A DNA stretch of 64,000 nucleotides from an uncultured Alphaproteobacteria bacterium (GTDB taxonomy: Bacteria > Pseudomonadota > Alphaproteobacteria > Caulobacterales > Hyphomonadaceae), in assembly GCA_903842595.1 (NCBI GenBank), contig CAIMMO010000138.1, positions 1 to 64,000 on the forward strand. The letters are read 5' to 3'. The position numbers and the translations under genes are program-made. Under the pieces are notes generated by a model, which saw only the letters and a list, made by a program, of their open reading frames with translations, was not told the origin of the DNA and searched no databases. Positions 7,484-16,473 of this stretch are shown here, piece by piece (the first letter of the stretch is position 1; every line of letters starts with the position of its first letter).

Positions 7484-8634
7484 CGACTGAGCAAAACGCT
7501 CGCCTGCGCGGCGATGCCTTCCTCGCGGCCGACAAAGCCGAGCTTCTCTGTTGTCGTCGCTTTCACGCTGACCGCATCCAGCGAGACGTTCATCGCTTCA
7601 GCCGTCGCGTGACGCATGGCTTCGCGGTGGGGGGAGATCTTCGGACGCTCTGCCAGGATGGTGATATCGGCGTTGGCGATGTTGTAGCCGCGGTCGTTCG
7701 CTAGCTTCACGGCATGCTGGAGGAACAGACGCGAGGCGGCGCCTTTCCACTGCGGGTCGGAGGGCGGGAAGTGGTCGCCGATGTCGCCGAGGGCGAGCGC
7801 GCCGAGGATGGCGTCGGTGAGGGCGTGCCAGGCGGCGTCTGCGTCGGAATGGCCTTCGAGTTTCTTCGTGTGCGGGATGCGGACGCCGCACAGGATGACG
7901 GCATCGCCTGGTTCGAAACCGTGGACGTCGAAGCCGGTGCCGACGCGAAGGATGGGTGAGCCAATGAGCTTTTCTGCCAGGGCGAAGTCCTCCGGATAGG
8001 TGATCTTCATGAGCGCCTGACGGCCGGGCGTCAGCGTGATCTTTGCGCCTGTTCCTTCCAGAAGGGCGAGGTCGTCCACGGCGCTGGCAGGGGCCGACGC
8101 GTAGGCGCGCGTGATCGCCTCCCAGCGGAAGGCCTGAGGGGTTTGTACGCGGACGAGCCGCTCGCGGTCGACGGTCTGGAGGGTATCGCTGCGCTTGAGG
8201 GCATCCGAGACGGGCAGGGCGGGGCAAGCCGCGTCGGTGTCGATGAGGGCGGTGAGGAGTTCTTCGATCACGTCCAGGGTCAGGCCCGGGCGGGCGGCAT
8301 CGTGGATGAGAACGTGGTCGGGATGGATGGGGTCGAGGACATCGAGGCCTGCGCGGACGGAATCCGTGCGAGTCGCTCCGCCTGCGACGACATGTATGTT
8401 CCAGCCGTGGGGTAGCATGGCCCGCACCCGATGCTGTTCTTCGACCGGAACGACCACTGCGACAGCAGCAATTTTATTGCAGCGCAGCATCGCCTCGACG
8501 CTCCAGACGAGCATGGGCTTGCCGGAAAGCTGGCGGAACTGCTTGGGCCGTGCGCCGCCCAGACGAGAGCCGGAACCGGCCGCAACGATGATCGCAGCCG
8601 CCTTTCGACCTAAATGCGCCTCATGATTGAGCAT
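7480..8634 (-). CDS. ispDF: Bifunctional IspD-IspF isoprenoid enzyme
   Basis: This 384-residue fusion catalyses two non-consecutive steps of the MEP pathway. The IspD half (about 1-225) makes CDP-methylerythritol and shows [16 protein letters not shown], the DAARPG segment and VQTPQAF. The IspF half (about 226-384) makes the cyclodiphosphate and shows the zinc ligands in [27 protein letters not shown] and the end [20 protein letters not shown]. The fusion is typical of alphaproteobacteria and is complete in both halves. It is divergent from dusB across a 90-base region holding an inverted repeat. Confidence 0.97.
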   Translation of the reverse strand: MLNHEAHLGRKAAAIIVAAGSGSRLGGARPKQFRQLSGKPMLVWSVEAMLRCNKIAAVAVVVPVEEQHRVRAMLPHGWNIHVVAGGATRTDSVRAGLDVLDPIHPDHVLIHDAARPGLTLDVIEELLTALIDTDAACPALPVSDALKRSDTLQTVDRERLVRVQTPQAFRWEAITRAYASAPASAVDDLALLEGTGAKITLTPGRQALMKITYPEDFALAEKLIGSPILRVGTGFDVHGFEPGDAVILCGVRIPHTKKLEGHSDADAAWHALTDAILGALALGDIGDHFPPSDPQWKGAASRLFLQHAVKLANDRGYNIANADITILAERPKISPHREAMRHATAEAMNVSLDAVSVKATTTEKLGFVGREEGIAAQASVLLSR

Positions 8635-8676
8635 TCTTGACGCCTTTGCGGGGAAGCGCTCTAAGTGTCCTGATCA

Positions 8677-8699
8677 ATTTGCCCAACATTTAGGCAAAT
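8677..8699. promoter_or_regulatory. Inverted repeat in the ispDF-dusB divergent promoter region
   Basis: ATTTGCC (8677-8683) and GGCAAAT (8693-8699) form a perfect 7-base inverted repeat with a 9-base spacer, within the 90 bases between the two divergent starts. The size and spacing suit a dimeric regulator, but the sequence does not match the NtrC half-site pattern GCAC/GTGC. The regulator is unknown. Confidence 0.45.
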
Positions 8700-8724
8700 A
8701 GGAAGCGCCTGTGGAGACTGTTTC

Positions 8725-9717
8725 GTGTTCAGCGTTGGCGATGTCCAGATAGCAGCGCCGGTTTTCCTGGCGCCGATGTCCGGCGTCACGGATGCCCCCG
8801 CGCGGACGCAGGCCGACTGGTTTGGGGCACCTGCGGTCGTGACGGAGATGGTTGCCGGCGCCGAGCTGGCGCGCGAGCGTGTTGACTTCGTTCGCCGTGC
8901 TGCGCCGCACAATGGGTCCGGTCCCTTCATTATACAACTCGCGGGGCGCGAGCCTGAGTGGATGCGAATTGGCGCCGAGCTCAGCGAATCCGCCGGCGCG
9001 GATATCATCGACATCAACATGGGCTGTCCGGCGAAAAAGGTCACGGGTGGTCAGTCGGGTTGCGCACTGATGCGGGAACCGGAACTGGCGCGGCGCCTGA
9101 TCGCGGGGACGGTGGCGGGAACCAGGCGTCCCGTCACGGTGAAGATGCGGCTCGGCTGGGATGACTCGTCTCTCAATGCACCGGAGATCGCGCGCATTGC
9201 GGAAGGCGAGGGCGCGCAGATGGTTACGGTGCACGGCCGCACGCGCCAGCAATTCTATGAGGGACGTGCGAACTGGGCGCGCATCGCGGCGGTGGTGGCG
9301 AGCATCCGCCTGCCGGTGATCGCCAATGGTGATATTGTTGATGCGCGCTCGGCGGCCGAGGCGCTGAAGCAGTCGGGCGCCGCTGGCGTGATGATCGGGC
9401 GCGGCGCGACGGGGCGGCCGTGGCGGCTGGCCGAGATTTCGCACGAGCTGTTCGGTACACCGTATGTGGCGCCGACGCCGGAGCAAAAGCTCGCGTCCAT
9501 GCAGGCGCAGATCCATGCGTCCGTCGCGCTTTATGGCGAGCAGCTAGGCATTCGTGTGGTGCGCAAGCATGTCGCGGCGTTCGTCGATGCATGGTGCGAG
9601 GATCACGGCCTGCCGCCGATGGCCGAGCAGCGCGTGGCGCTGTGCCGGCTGGATGATCAGGCGGCGTTGCAGGACGGGCTGACGCAGGCCTTGTCCGGCA
9701 TGAGGGAAGCGGCATGA
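8725..9717 (+). CDS. dusB: tRNA-dihydrouridine synthase DusB (NifR3 family)
   Basis: This 330-residue FMN enzyme reduces uridines in tRNA to dihydrouridine. It shows the barrel start APMSGVTDAPART, the catalytic-cysteine motif INMGCPAKKVTGG, TVKMRLGWD, the HGRTRQQFY segment and GVMIGRGATGRPW. In alphaproteobacteria this gene, once called nifR3, leads the ntrBC operon, as here. The stop overlaps the ntrB start by four bases (ATGA). The start is a GTG at 8725. Confidence 0.95.
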   Translation: MFSVGDVQIAAPVFLAPMSGVTDAPARTQADWFGAPAVVTEMVAGAELARERVDFVRRAAPHNGSGPFIIQLAGREPEWMRIGAELSESAGADIIDINMGCPAKKVTGGQSGCALMREPELARRLIAGTVAGTRRPVTVKMRLGWDDSSLNAPEIARIAEGEGAQMVTVHGRTRQQFYEGRANWARIAAVVASIRLPVIANGDIVDARSAAEALKQSGAAGVMIGRGATGRPWRLAEISHELFGTPYVAPTPEQKLASMQAQIHASVALYGEQLGIRVVRKHVAAFVDAWCEDHGLPPMAEQRVALCRLDDQAALQDGLTQALSGMREAA

Positions 9718-10799
9718 CTGTGGCTCAGGATGGCTCGGCGCTGGTGCTGCGGGTGCTCGATGCGATGCCATTCGCTGTTATCGGGCTGACGCGGCGCGAG
9801 ACCGTGACCTTCGTCAATCCGGCCGCGGAGGCGCTGCTGCAGCGTTCGTCGGCGCTGGTGCGCGGCCGGCCGTTGACTGAACTGCTTCCGGAGGACTCGC
9901 CGCTGATGGACTTCATCACGCGGGCACGGCGCGAGGGTGGTGTCATGTCGGCGCGGTCGATCCGCATCGCCAGCCCGCACATTGCGCCAGTGGACATGGA
10001 TGTGACGGCCTCGCCAGACGGAGAGGATGGCGGGCTGGTTCTGACACTGATGCCGGTGCGGCAGGTTCAGGATGAATCCAAAAACGCCGAAGTGAATGCG
10101 TTTGCGCAGATCGCACGTATGCTGGGCCATGAGGTGAAGAACCCGTTGGCGGGGATTGTCGGGGCTGCGCAATTGCTGGCGCGGCAGGCGCGGGATGACC
10201 AGCAGGCGCTGCTGACGCTGATCCGCGATGAGGGTGGGCGCATAACGCGGATCGTGGACCGGTTCACCGCCTTCGAGACCTTCTTCTCGCCGCGGGCGCG
10301 GATCACCAACGTGCATATCGTGCTCGACAGCGTGATCGATCTTGCGAAGGCGAGCTTTGGGGCCAACACCCGGTTCGATCTGCAGTATGATCCCTCGCTG
10401 CCGGAGATCGAAGTGGACCCCGATCATCTGCACGAGGCGGCGCTGAACCTTGTGAAGAATGCGGTTGAGGCGGCGAGCACGCCTTCGCGGCAGGCGCGGG
10501 TTTCGATTTCGACGCGCTATCGCGCGGGCTTCCGGTTCGCGGGACGCGATGGACCGAGGGCGCGCGGCGCGCTCGAGATAGCGGTGACGGACAACGGGCC
10601 GGGCGTGCCTGAGCAAACCGTGCCACGTGTGTTCGAGCCGTTTTTTACAACAAAGGCAGGCGGCGCAGGCATCGGGCTCGCTGTCGTCGCCGAGATCATG
10701 CAAGCGCACGGTGGCTTTGTCGTTCTCGACAACAGTGTGAGCGGCGCTTCCCTGCGCCTGCTCTTTCCGATTGCGCGCCAAAAAGGAGCGGCCAAATGA
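9714..10799 (+). CDS. ntrB: Nitrogen regulation sensor kinase NtrB
   Basis: The 361-residue cytosolic histidine kinase/phosphatase controls NtrC in response to nitrogen through PII. A PAS domain covers roughly residues 10-115. The H-box ARMLGHEVKNPLAGIVGAAQ carries the phosphorylated His139. The ATP-binding domain shows NLVKNAVEA (N-box), DNGPGVPE (G1) and FTTKAGGAGIGLA (G2). No membrane segment is present, as usual for NtrB. It overlaps dusB and ntrC by four bases on each side, indicating one translationally coupled operon. Confidence 0.96.
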   Translation: MTVAQDGSALVLRVLDAMPFAVIGLTRRETVTFVNPAAEALLQRSSALVRGRPLTELLPEDSPLMDFITRARREGGVMSARSIRIASPHIAPVDMDVTASPDGEDGGLVLTLMPVRQVQDESKNAEVNAFAQIARMLGHEVKNPLAGIVGAAQLLARQARDDQQALLTLIRDEGGRITRIVDRFTAFETFFSPRARITNVHIVLDSVIDLAKASFGANTRFDLQYDPSLPEIEVDPDHLHEAALNLVKNAVEAASTPSRQARVSISTRYRAGFRFAGRDGPRARGALEIAVTDNGPGVPEQTVPRVFEPFFTTKAGGAGIGLAVVAEIMQAHGGFVVLDNSVSGASLRLLFPIARQKGAAK

Positions 10800-12211
10800 G
10801 CGGTCCGACAATCCTGGTCGCGGACGATGATGCAAGCGTGAGGCTCGTGATCAGCCAGACGCTCGCGCAGGAGGGCTATCATGTCAGGGCGACCAACACG
10901 ATGTCGGCACTGTGGCGCTGGATCCAGGCCGGCGAGGGCGACCTGCTGATCACCGACGTCTACATGCCGGATGAATCGATCTTCGACCTGCTGCCACAGA
11001 TCCGGCGGACGCGTCCGGAGCTGCCGATCATCGTGATCTCGGCGCAGTCAACAGTCCTGACGGCGGCGATGGCGTCGGACCATGGGGCTTATGACTATCT
11101 TCCCAAGCCGTTCGATATCGACAAGCTGGCTGAGACGGTTCGGCGTGCGCTGCAGAAGAAGCCGACGCGCGGGCAGGAGCCCACAGGTCGCCGCGCCGAG
11201 AAGGATGAGGCGCTGCCGCTCATCGGGCGGTCGAAGCCGATGCAGTCAGTCTATCGCGTGATTGCGCGGATCATGAACAATGATCTTACCGTGCTGATCG
11301 AGGGCGAGAGCGGGACGGGCAAGGATCTTGCGGCCCGCGCCATTCACCAGCTGGGCAAGCGCAAGAGTGGACCCTTTGTTGCGGTGAGCCTCGCTGCGCT
11401 TCAGCGCGACCAGGTCGAGGATGAACTGTTCGGCGGCGGGCGGGACAGCAATGGGAAGCGGCGTGGCAAGGTGAGCGAGGCAGATGGCGGCACGCTGTTC
11501 CTCGACGAGGTCGGCGATATGCCCCTCGAGGCGCAGACGCGGCTGGTGCGGTTTCTTCAGGATGGACGGTTTGCGACGTCTGGCGATGATCTCGATGTTC
11601 GGATCGTGGCGTCCACCAAGCATGACCTGCGCGCGCTCGTCGATCAGGGCCTGTTCCGGGAGGACCTCTACTATCGGCTGAACGTGGTCTCCCTGCAGTT
11701 GCCGCCGCTGCGCGAGCGCAAGGAAGACATTCCGGACTTGGCGTCCGCATTTCTGGTCAGGGCGAAGAAGGAAGGGCTTCCGGAGAAGCAGCTCGACAAG
11801 AGCGCGTACGACCTGCTGGTCGCTTATGACTGGCCGGGAAACGTGCGTGAGCTTGAGAACGTCATCCGCCGATTGTCGGCGCTGAGCCCGGAGCCGGTGA
11901 TTTCGGCGCGCGAAGTGGAGCGCGAACTGCGGTCGAACACGCGGACGGTGGCCGGGGAGCGGGAGTTCGAGCAGGAGATCGAGGCGCTGCTGTCGCGCCA
12001 CTTCATCTCGGCGCTGTCGGCCGACCCTGACAATGATCCGGATGGCGGGCAGATCTACCAGACAGTGATCGAGCAGGTAGAGCGTCCGCTGATCAAGCTG
12101 GCGCTGGCGGCGACCAACGGGAACAAGGTGCGGGCGGCGGCGCTGCTTGGGCTGAACCGGAATACGCTACGTTCGAAGATCAACGGGCTTGGCGTGGCCG
12201 AGAGCGATTGA
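10796..12211 (+). CDS. ntrC: Nitrogen regulator NtrC, lacking the GAFTGA motif
   Basis: This 471-residue response regulator has a receiver domain with Asp54 in LLITDVYMPDE and Lys in LPKPFD, a central AAA+ domain (about 140-380) with Walker A GESGTGK and Walker B GGTLFLDEVGDMP, and a C-terminal Fis-type helix-turn-helix (AAALLGLNRNTLRSKI). Where sigma-54 activators carry GAFTGA, this protein reads ELFGGGRDSNGKRRGKVSEA. Rhodobacter capsulatus NtrC also lacks the motif and works with sigma-70, so this protein may be sigma-54 independent. It is the last gene of dusB-ntrB-ntrC. Confidence 0.93.
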   Translation: MSGPTILVADDDASVRLVISQTLAQEGYHVRATNTMSALWRWIQAGEGDLLITDVYMPDESIFDLLPQIRRTRPELPIIVISAQSTVLTAAMASDHGAYDYLPKPFDIDKLAETVRRALQKKPTRGQEPTGRRAEKDEALPLIGRSKPMQSVYRVIARIMNNDLTVLIEGESGTGKDLAARAIHQLGKRKSGPFVAVSLAALQRDQVEDELFGGGRDSNGKRRGKVSEADGGTLFLDEVGDMPLEAQTRLVRFLQDGRFATSGDDLDVRIVASTKHDLRALVDQGLFREDLYYRLNVVSLQLPPLRERKEDIPDLASAFLVRAKKEGLPEKQLDKSAYDLLVAYDWPGNVRELENVIRRLSALSPEPVISAREVERELRSNTRTVAGEREFEQEIEALLSRHFISALSADPDNDPDGGQIYQTVIEQVERPLIKLALAATNGNKVRAAALLGLNRNTLRSKINGLGVAESD

Positions 12212-12433
12212 GTTCGCTCCTGAAGCGAGTTCCTGGACATAAAGCAGTTGGTCGGGCTGAATTCTGTTGCCCCCGCGCATCAGTGTGTGCTTTGCTGGTC
12301 ACACCGTGTTGCCAAGTCGCCGCACTCTTTGCAAACGCGGCAGGCGCGCGGGCTGATTGTGCGCCCAGTTGAAGAACTGTCCCGGGGGGGTCGTGTAGGG
12401 GCGGTCGGTCAGCTTGGGCTTTAGGTAGAGTTG

Positions 12434-14653
12434 ATGCCAGACACGGCGACCGCAGCGAAAGATGCGAGGACCCGGCTCGGCCGGGCTACCTCGAACATGT
12501 TCAAGCTGTTGTTCGGCCTGTCGGTCGTTATCGCGGCTGGGGCGACTTATCTTGCTGTAACAGACACGAGCCCCAACGCTGCCGCGCAGCCGGGGCTGTT
12601 CTGGCTGCTGATCGCGAACCTGGTGCTGATCGGTGGCGTCGCGACCGTTCTTGGCGTGCGCGTCTATTCGCTTGTGCGCGAGAACCGCGAGACTGATGGT
12701 GGGGCGCGGTTACGCCTGCGGATCATCTTCCTGTTCTCACTGACTGCAGCCATCCCCACGATTCTGGTTGCCGGTTTTCTGGCGGTGGCGATCAACAGGT
12801 CAGTTGATGGCTGGTTCAGCAGGCCGGTCACCAACATCGTGCAGGGCGGCAAGGATGCGGCGCGCGCGGCGCTGGATGACTTGCGCAGTGAAGTGCAGAA
12901 GGAAGCGCAAAGCATCCATTCCGACATCGCCGGGATCACGACGCAGATTTCGCTCAACGACATCGCCATCTACCTGCGGGATCGCAGCGCGATGCGGGGG
13001 CTATTTAGCCGGGTGGAACTGGTCGACAACTCAGGCGCGCTCCTGTTCCAGGTGGCGGACCCGAACGAAGCGCCGGAGTCGACTGCACCGACCGAAGGAG
13101 ACTGGGCTGCGGCGAGGGCAGGCGAGATCAACGTACGGGAAGATTCGGCCGGCGCGATTCGCGGGTTCTTCCAGGTGCCTAACTTCAACTACGTGTTCGT
13201 TCACGTCGCACGCTCGATCCCACCAAACTTGAGCGAGCGCTTCCAGCAGGCGGATGCGTCGCTCAAAGCGTTCGAGGAGGCGCAGGCGCGCCGACAGGCG
13301 CTGAGCACGGTGCTTGTGCTGAGCTATGTCGAGGCGGCCGCGCTGATGCTGCTGGGGACTGCTTGGCTGGGCATGGCGGCGGCGGCGCGGATCGCCATGC
13401 CCATCGGCGCACTGGCGGGAGCAGCGCGGGCCGTGCGCGATGGCGACCTTTCGGTGCGGCTGCTGCGGCCGCAGGTGCGCGACGAGATCGCCGATCTGGC
13501 TGATGCCTTCAACGAGATGACGGACAGGCTCGCGCGGCAGACAGGGGCGCTGGACCGGGGGAGAATTGATGCCGAAGCACGCTCGGCCTTCATCGAGGCT
13601 GTGCTGTCCGGCGTCGAGGCCGGGGTGATCAGGATTGATGGCGACCTGCATGTGACGATCGCGAATGCGTCAGCGCAGGCGCTGCTGGGGTTCGCCCACC
13701 GGCCGGGGAACGAGACGCCGCTGGCGCGGGTGGCGCCGGAGTTCGTGTCGGCGGCGCGGCGGGCGATCGAGACCGGGCAATCGGTGGACACGAGTTTCAA
13801 GCGGCCGTCTGACAACGGCACGCTGCACCTGCAGGTGCGCGCTGCGCCCGAGGCAGAGGGAGCGGGCGCAGTCATTACATTCCATGACACGACGCGGCTT
13901 GTGATGGGCCAGCGGCAGGCCGCGTGGCGGGATGTGGCGCGGCGGATCGCCCATGAGATCCGCAACCCGCTGACGCCGATCCAGCTTTCCGCCGAGCGAC
14001 TTAAGCGGCGGTTTGCCAGCCAGATCACGACGGACCGCGAGACGTTCGAACGCTGTACCGACACCATCACACGGCAGGTGGCGGACATTGGCCGAATGGT
14101 AGAGGAATTCTCCGGGTTTGCGAGGATGCCCAAGCCGACTTTCGGCAAGTTCGGGCTGGTCGACATGGTGGAGTCGGTGGCGTTCGCACAGCGCATGTCG
14201 ACGCCGTCCATCGCGGTGACGGTGACAGCGCCGCCGCATCCGGTCGAGGTGCTGGGCGATGAGCGCATGCTTGCGCAGGCGCTGACCAATATCGTGAAGA
14301 ATGCTGCAGAGGCCGTCGAACGTCAGATCGAGGGTGGCGGGCTTAGCAAGGGGTCGGTCGCAATCGATGTCTTCACGGATGCAGAAGAAGTTCAGCTGAC
14401 GATACGGGACAATGGTCCCGGGTTTCCGGTGGCCGATCGTGAGCGGCTGCTGGAACCCTATGTCACCACGCGCAAGAATGGCGTCGGGCTTGGCCTCGCC
14501 ATCGTGACGCGCATCATCGAAGATCATGGCGGACGCATCTGGCTCGGCGACAACGAGCTGGCAGCGAATGGCGCGCGGGTGGATATCCGCATGCCGATGC
14601 AACCTGGTCCAGCTGAGGAATCAATGGCGTTTGCCGGCGAAGGAGTAGCGTAA
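12434..14653 (+). CDS. ntrY: Nitrogen regulation sensor kinase NtrY
   Basis: This 739-residue membrane histidine kinase pairs with NtrX. The N-terminal part has hydrophobic segments around 22-50, 55-75, 95-120 and 285-310, with a periplasmic region between the last two. A HAMP domain follows (RAVRDGDLSVRLLRPQVRDE), then a PAS region, an H-box VARRIAHEIRNPLTPIQLSA (His near residue 507) and an ATPase domain with NIVKNAAEAVE, DNGPGFP and GVGLGLAIV. The preceding 222 bases form a separate promoter region after ntrC. The stop overlaps the ntrX start (TAATG). Confidence 0.95.
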   Translation: MPDTATAAKDARTRLGRATSNMFKLLFGLSVVIAAGATYLAVTDTSPNAAAQPGLFWLLIANLVLIGGVATVLGVRVYSLVRENRETDGGARLRLRIIFLFSLTAAIPTILVAGFLAVAINRSVDGWFSRPVTNIVQGGKDAARAALDDLRSEVQKEAQSIHSDIAGITTQISLNDIAIYLRDRSAMRGLFSRVELVDNSGALLFQVADPNEAPESTAPTEGDWAAARAGEINVREDSAGAIRGFFQVPNFNYVFVHVARSIPPNLSERFQQADASLKAFEEAQARRQALSTVLVLSYVEAAALMLLGTAWLGMAAAARIAMPIGALAGAARAVRDGDLSVRLLRPQVRDEIADLADAFNEMTDRLARQTGALDRGRIDAEARSAFIEAVLSGVEAGVIRIDGDLHVTIANASAQALLGFAHRPGNETPLARVAPEFVSAARRAIETGQSVDTSFKRPSDNGTLHLQVRAAPEAEGAGAVITFHDTTRLVMGQRQAAWRDVARRIAHEIRNPLTPIQLSAERLKRRFASQITTDRETFERCTDTITRQVADIGRMVEEFSGFARMPKPTFGKFGLVDMVESVAFAQRMSTPSIAVTVTAPPHPVEVLGDERMLAQALTNIVKNAAEAVERQIEGGGLSKGSVAIDVFTDAEEVQLTIRDNGPGFPVADRERLLEPYVTTRKNGVGLGLAIVTRIIEDHGGRIWLGDNELAANGARVDIRMPMQPGPAEESMAFAGEGVA

Positions 14654-16041
14654 TGTCTGCCGAAATTCTCGTGGTCGACGACGAGGCCGATATCCGTGAG
14701 CTGGTGGGCGGAATCCTGCAGGACGAGGGTTACACCGTCCGCACGGCGGGTAACTCCGGTGATACGCTGGCGGCCGTGCGTGCGCGGGCGCCACGGCTGG
14801 TGGTGCTTGATGTGTGGCTGAAGGGGTCCGAGCTCGACGGGCTCGGCATCCTTTCCATCCTCAAGGAGATGGACCCGTTCTTGCCGGTGGTGGTGATCTC
14901 TGGCCATGGCACGGTCGAGACGGCTGTCGAGGCGATCCGGCGCGGGGCGTATGATTATCTCGAGAAACCGTTCAAGTCAGAGAAGTTGATCGTGACGGTG
15001 CAGCGCGCGCTGGAGAATGCGGCGCTGAAGCGGGAGAATTCGCGGTTGATGGCGCGCTCGGCCTCGTCACACGAGCTGGTGGGGCGTTCCAGCGTCATGG
15101 CGCAGCTGGCGAACTCCGTGGACAAAGTGGCGGCTACGAACAGCCGGATCATGATTTCGGGGCCGCCGGGCTCGGGCAAGGACCTGGTGGCGCGACTGAT
15201 CCACGATCGGTCGCAACGCGCGAGCGGGCCGTTCGTGGTGATCAACACGGCGTCACTCGATCCTGAGCGGATCGAGGCGGAACTGTTCGGCGAGGAGACC
15301 GGCAACGGCAAGGCGCCGAAGATCGGGCTCTTCGAGCAGGCGCATGCAGGGACTGTGCTGCTGGATGAAATCTCGGATATGCCGCTGGCGGTGCAGAGCC
15401 GCATCCTGCGTGTGCTGGTCGACCAGCGTTTCAAGCGCCGCAACGGGCAGGATGATGTCTCGGTCGATGTGCGCGTGATCTCGACGACGGCGCGGGACTT
15501 GCGGGCGGAGATCGCGGCGGGGAGGTTCCGGGAAGACCTGTACTACCGCCTGAATGTGGTGCCGGTGGATGTGCCCGCGCTGGATCGGCGTCGCGAGGAT
15601 ATTCCGGATCTCGTGCGCTACTTCATCCAGCGCGTGGCGGACGCGACGGGGCTGCAACCGCGTCCGTTTGCGGACGAGGCCATTGCCGTGCTGCAGGCGA
15701 GCGAGTGGCCAGGCAATGTGCGGCAGCTGCGCAATGTGGTGGAGCGGCTGCTGATCCTGACCAATGGCGAGCCAGCTGGGCCGATCACGGCGGAGCACCT
15801 GCCGAGCGATTCCAAGGGCGGAACCGCTTCCGCGGCGGGTTCGATGCAGATGATCTCCATGTCCCTGCGTGATGCGCGGGAACATTTCGAGCGGGAGTAC
15901 CTGTCGATGCAGATCACCCGTTTTGGGGGCAACGTCTCGCGGACGGCAGCCTTCATCGGGATGGAGCGCTCGGCGCTTCACCGGAAGCTGAAGGCGCTGG
16001 GTGTCGATACCAGCCTCGGCATCAAGGAACCGCAGGGCTGA
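14653..16041 (+). CDS. ntrX: Response regulator NtrX
   Basis: The 462-residue regulator has a receiver with Asp53 in LVVLDVWLKGSE, an AAA+ core with Walker A GPPGSGK and Walker B AGTVLLDEISDMP, and a C-terminal Fis-type DNA-binding domain (NVSRTAAFIGMERSALHRKL). The GAFTGA loop is replaced by FGEETGNGKAPKIGLFEQA, so contact with sigma-54 is not expected; loss of this motif is known for NtrX proteins. NtrYX in alphaproteobacteria is linked to nitrogen, redox and envelope control. Coupled to ntrY. Confidence 0.94.
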   Translation: MSAEILVVDDEADIRELVGGILQDEGYTVRTAGNSGDTLAAVRARAPRLVVLDVWLKGSELDGLGILSILKEMDPFLPVVVISGHGTVETAVEAIRRGAYDYLEKPFKSEKLIVTVQRALENAALKRENSRLMARSASSHELVGRSSVMAQLANSVDKVAATNSRIMISGPPGSGKDLVARLIHDRSQRASGPFVVINTASLDPERIEAELFGEETGNGKAPKIGLFEQAHAGTVLLDEISDMPLAVQSRILRVLVDQRFKRRNGQDDVSVDVRVISTTARDLRAEIAAGRFREDLYYRLNVVPVDVPALDRRREDIPDLVRYFIQRVADATGLQPRPFADEAIAVLQASEWPGNVRQLRNVVERLLILTNGEPAGPITAEHLPSDSKGGTASAAGSMQMISMSLRDAREHFEREYLSMQITRFGGNVSRTAAFIGMERSALHRKLKALGVDTSLGIKEPQG

Positions 16042-16227
16042 CGACCGGCTAAACCAATAATTGCTATTCTTCGCGGCGCAGCCCCCCCAGGAGACGCCGT
16101 GTGCGTCCGGCCATGCGCAAAGCTGGACACGGCGGCGTATCGCACGGGGCGGGCAAGCCATTGCTCATTCCGCGTATGAAAGGCTAAACGTTGTGCAAGG
16201 CCCCAGCAAAGAAGGCTCGCAACATCC

Positions 16228-16473
16228 ATGTCGGCTGACAAAAAACAGAACCTGCAGGACATTTTCCTCAACGCCGTGCGGAAGGGCAAGACACCCCTGA
16301 CCGTGTTCCTTGTGAACGGCGTCAAGCTCCAGGGCATCGTGACTTGGTTCGATAACTTCTGCGTGCTGCTCAAAGGTGAAGGACGCCCGCCACAGCTGGT
16401 GTACAAGCACGCCATCTCGACCATCGCGCCGAACGCGCCGGTCAATCTCTTCGAGAATGAAGACGAGGACTGA
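16228..16473 (+). CDS. hfq: RNA chaperone Hfq
   Basis: This 81-residue Sm-like protein forms the hexamer that pairs small RNAs with mRNAs. It shows the family core [38 protein letters not shown] and the Sm2 motif [12 protein letters not shown]. It is compact with a short acidic tail, typical of alphaproteobacteria. The 186 bases upstream separate it from ntrX. hflX starts directly after the stop, an arrangement conserved in proteobacteria. Confidence 0.98.
   Translation: MSADKKQNLQDIFLNAVRKGKTPLTVFLVNGVKLQGIVTWFDNFCVLLKGEGRPPQLVYKHAISTIAPNAPVNLFENEDED

Noticed and set aside
12270-12330. Possible sigma-54 promoter before ntrY (TGGTCACACCGTGTTGCC)
   Set aside because: The GG and GC elements are 12 bases apart instead of 10, so it does not fit a sigma-54 promoter.
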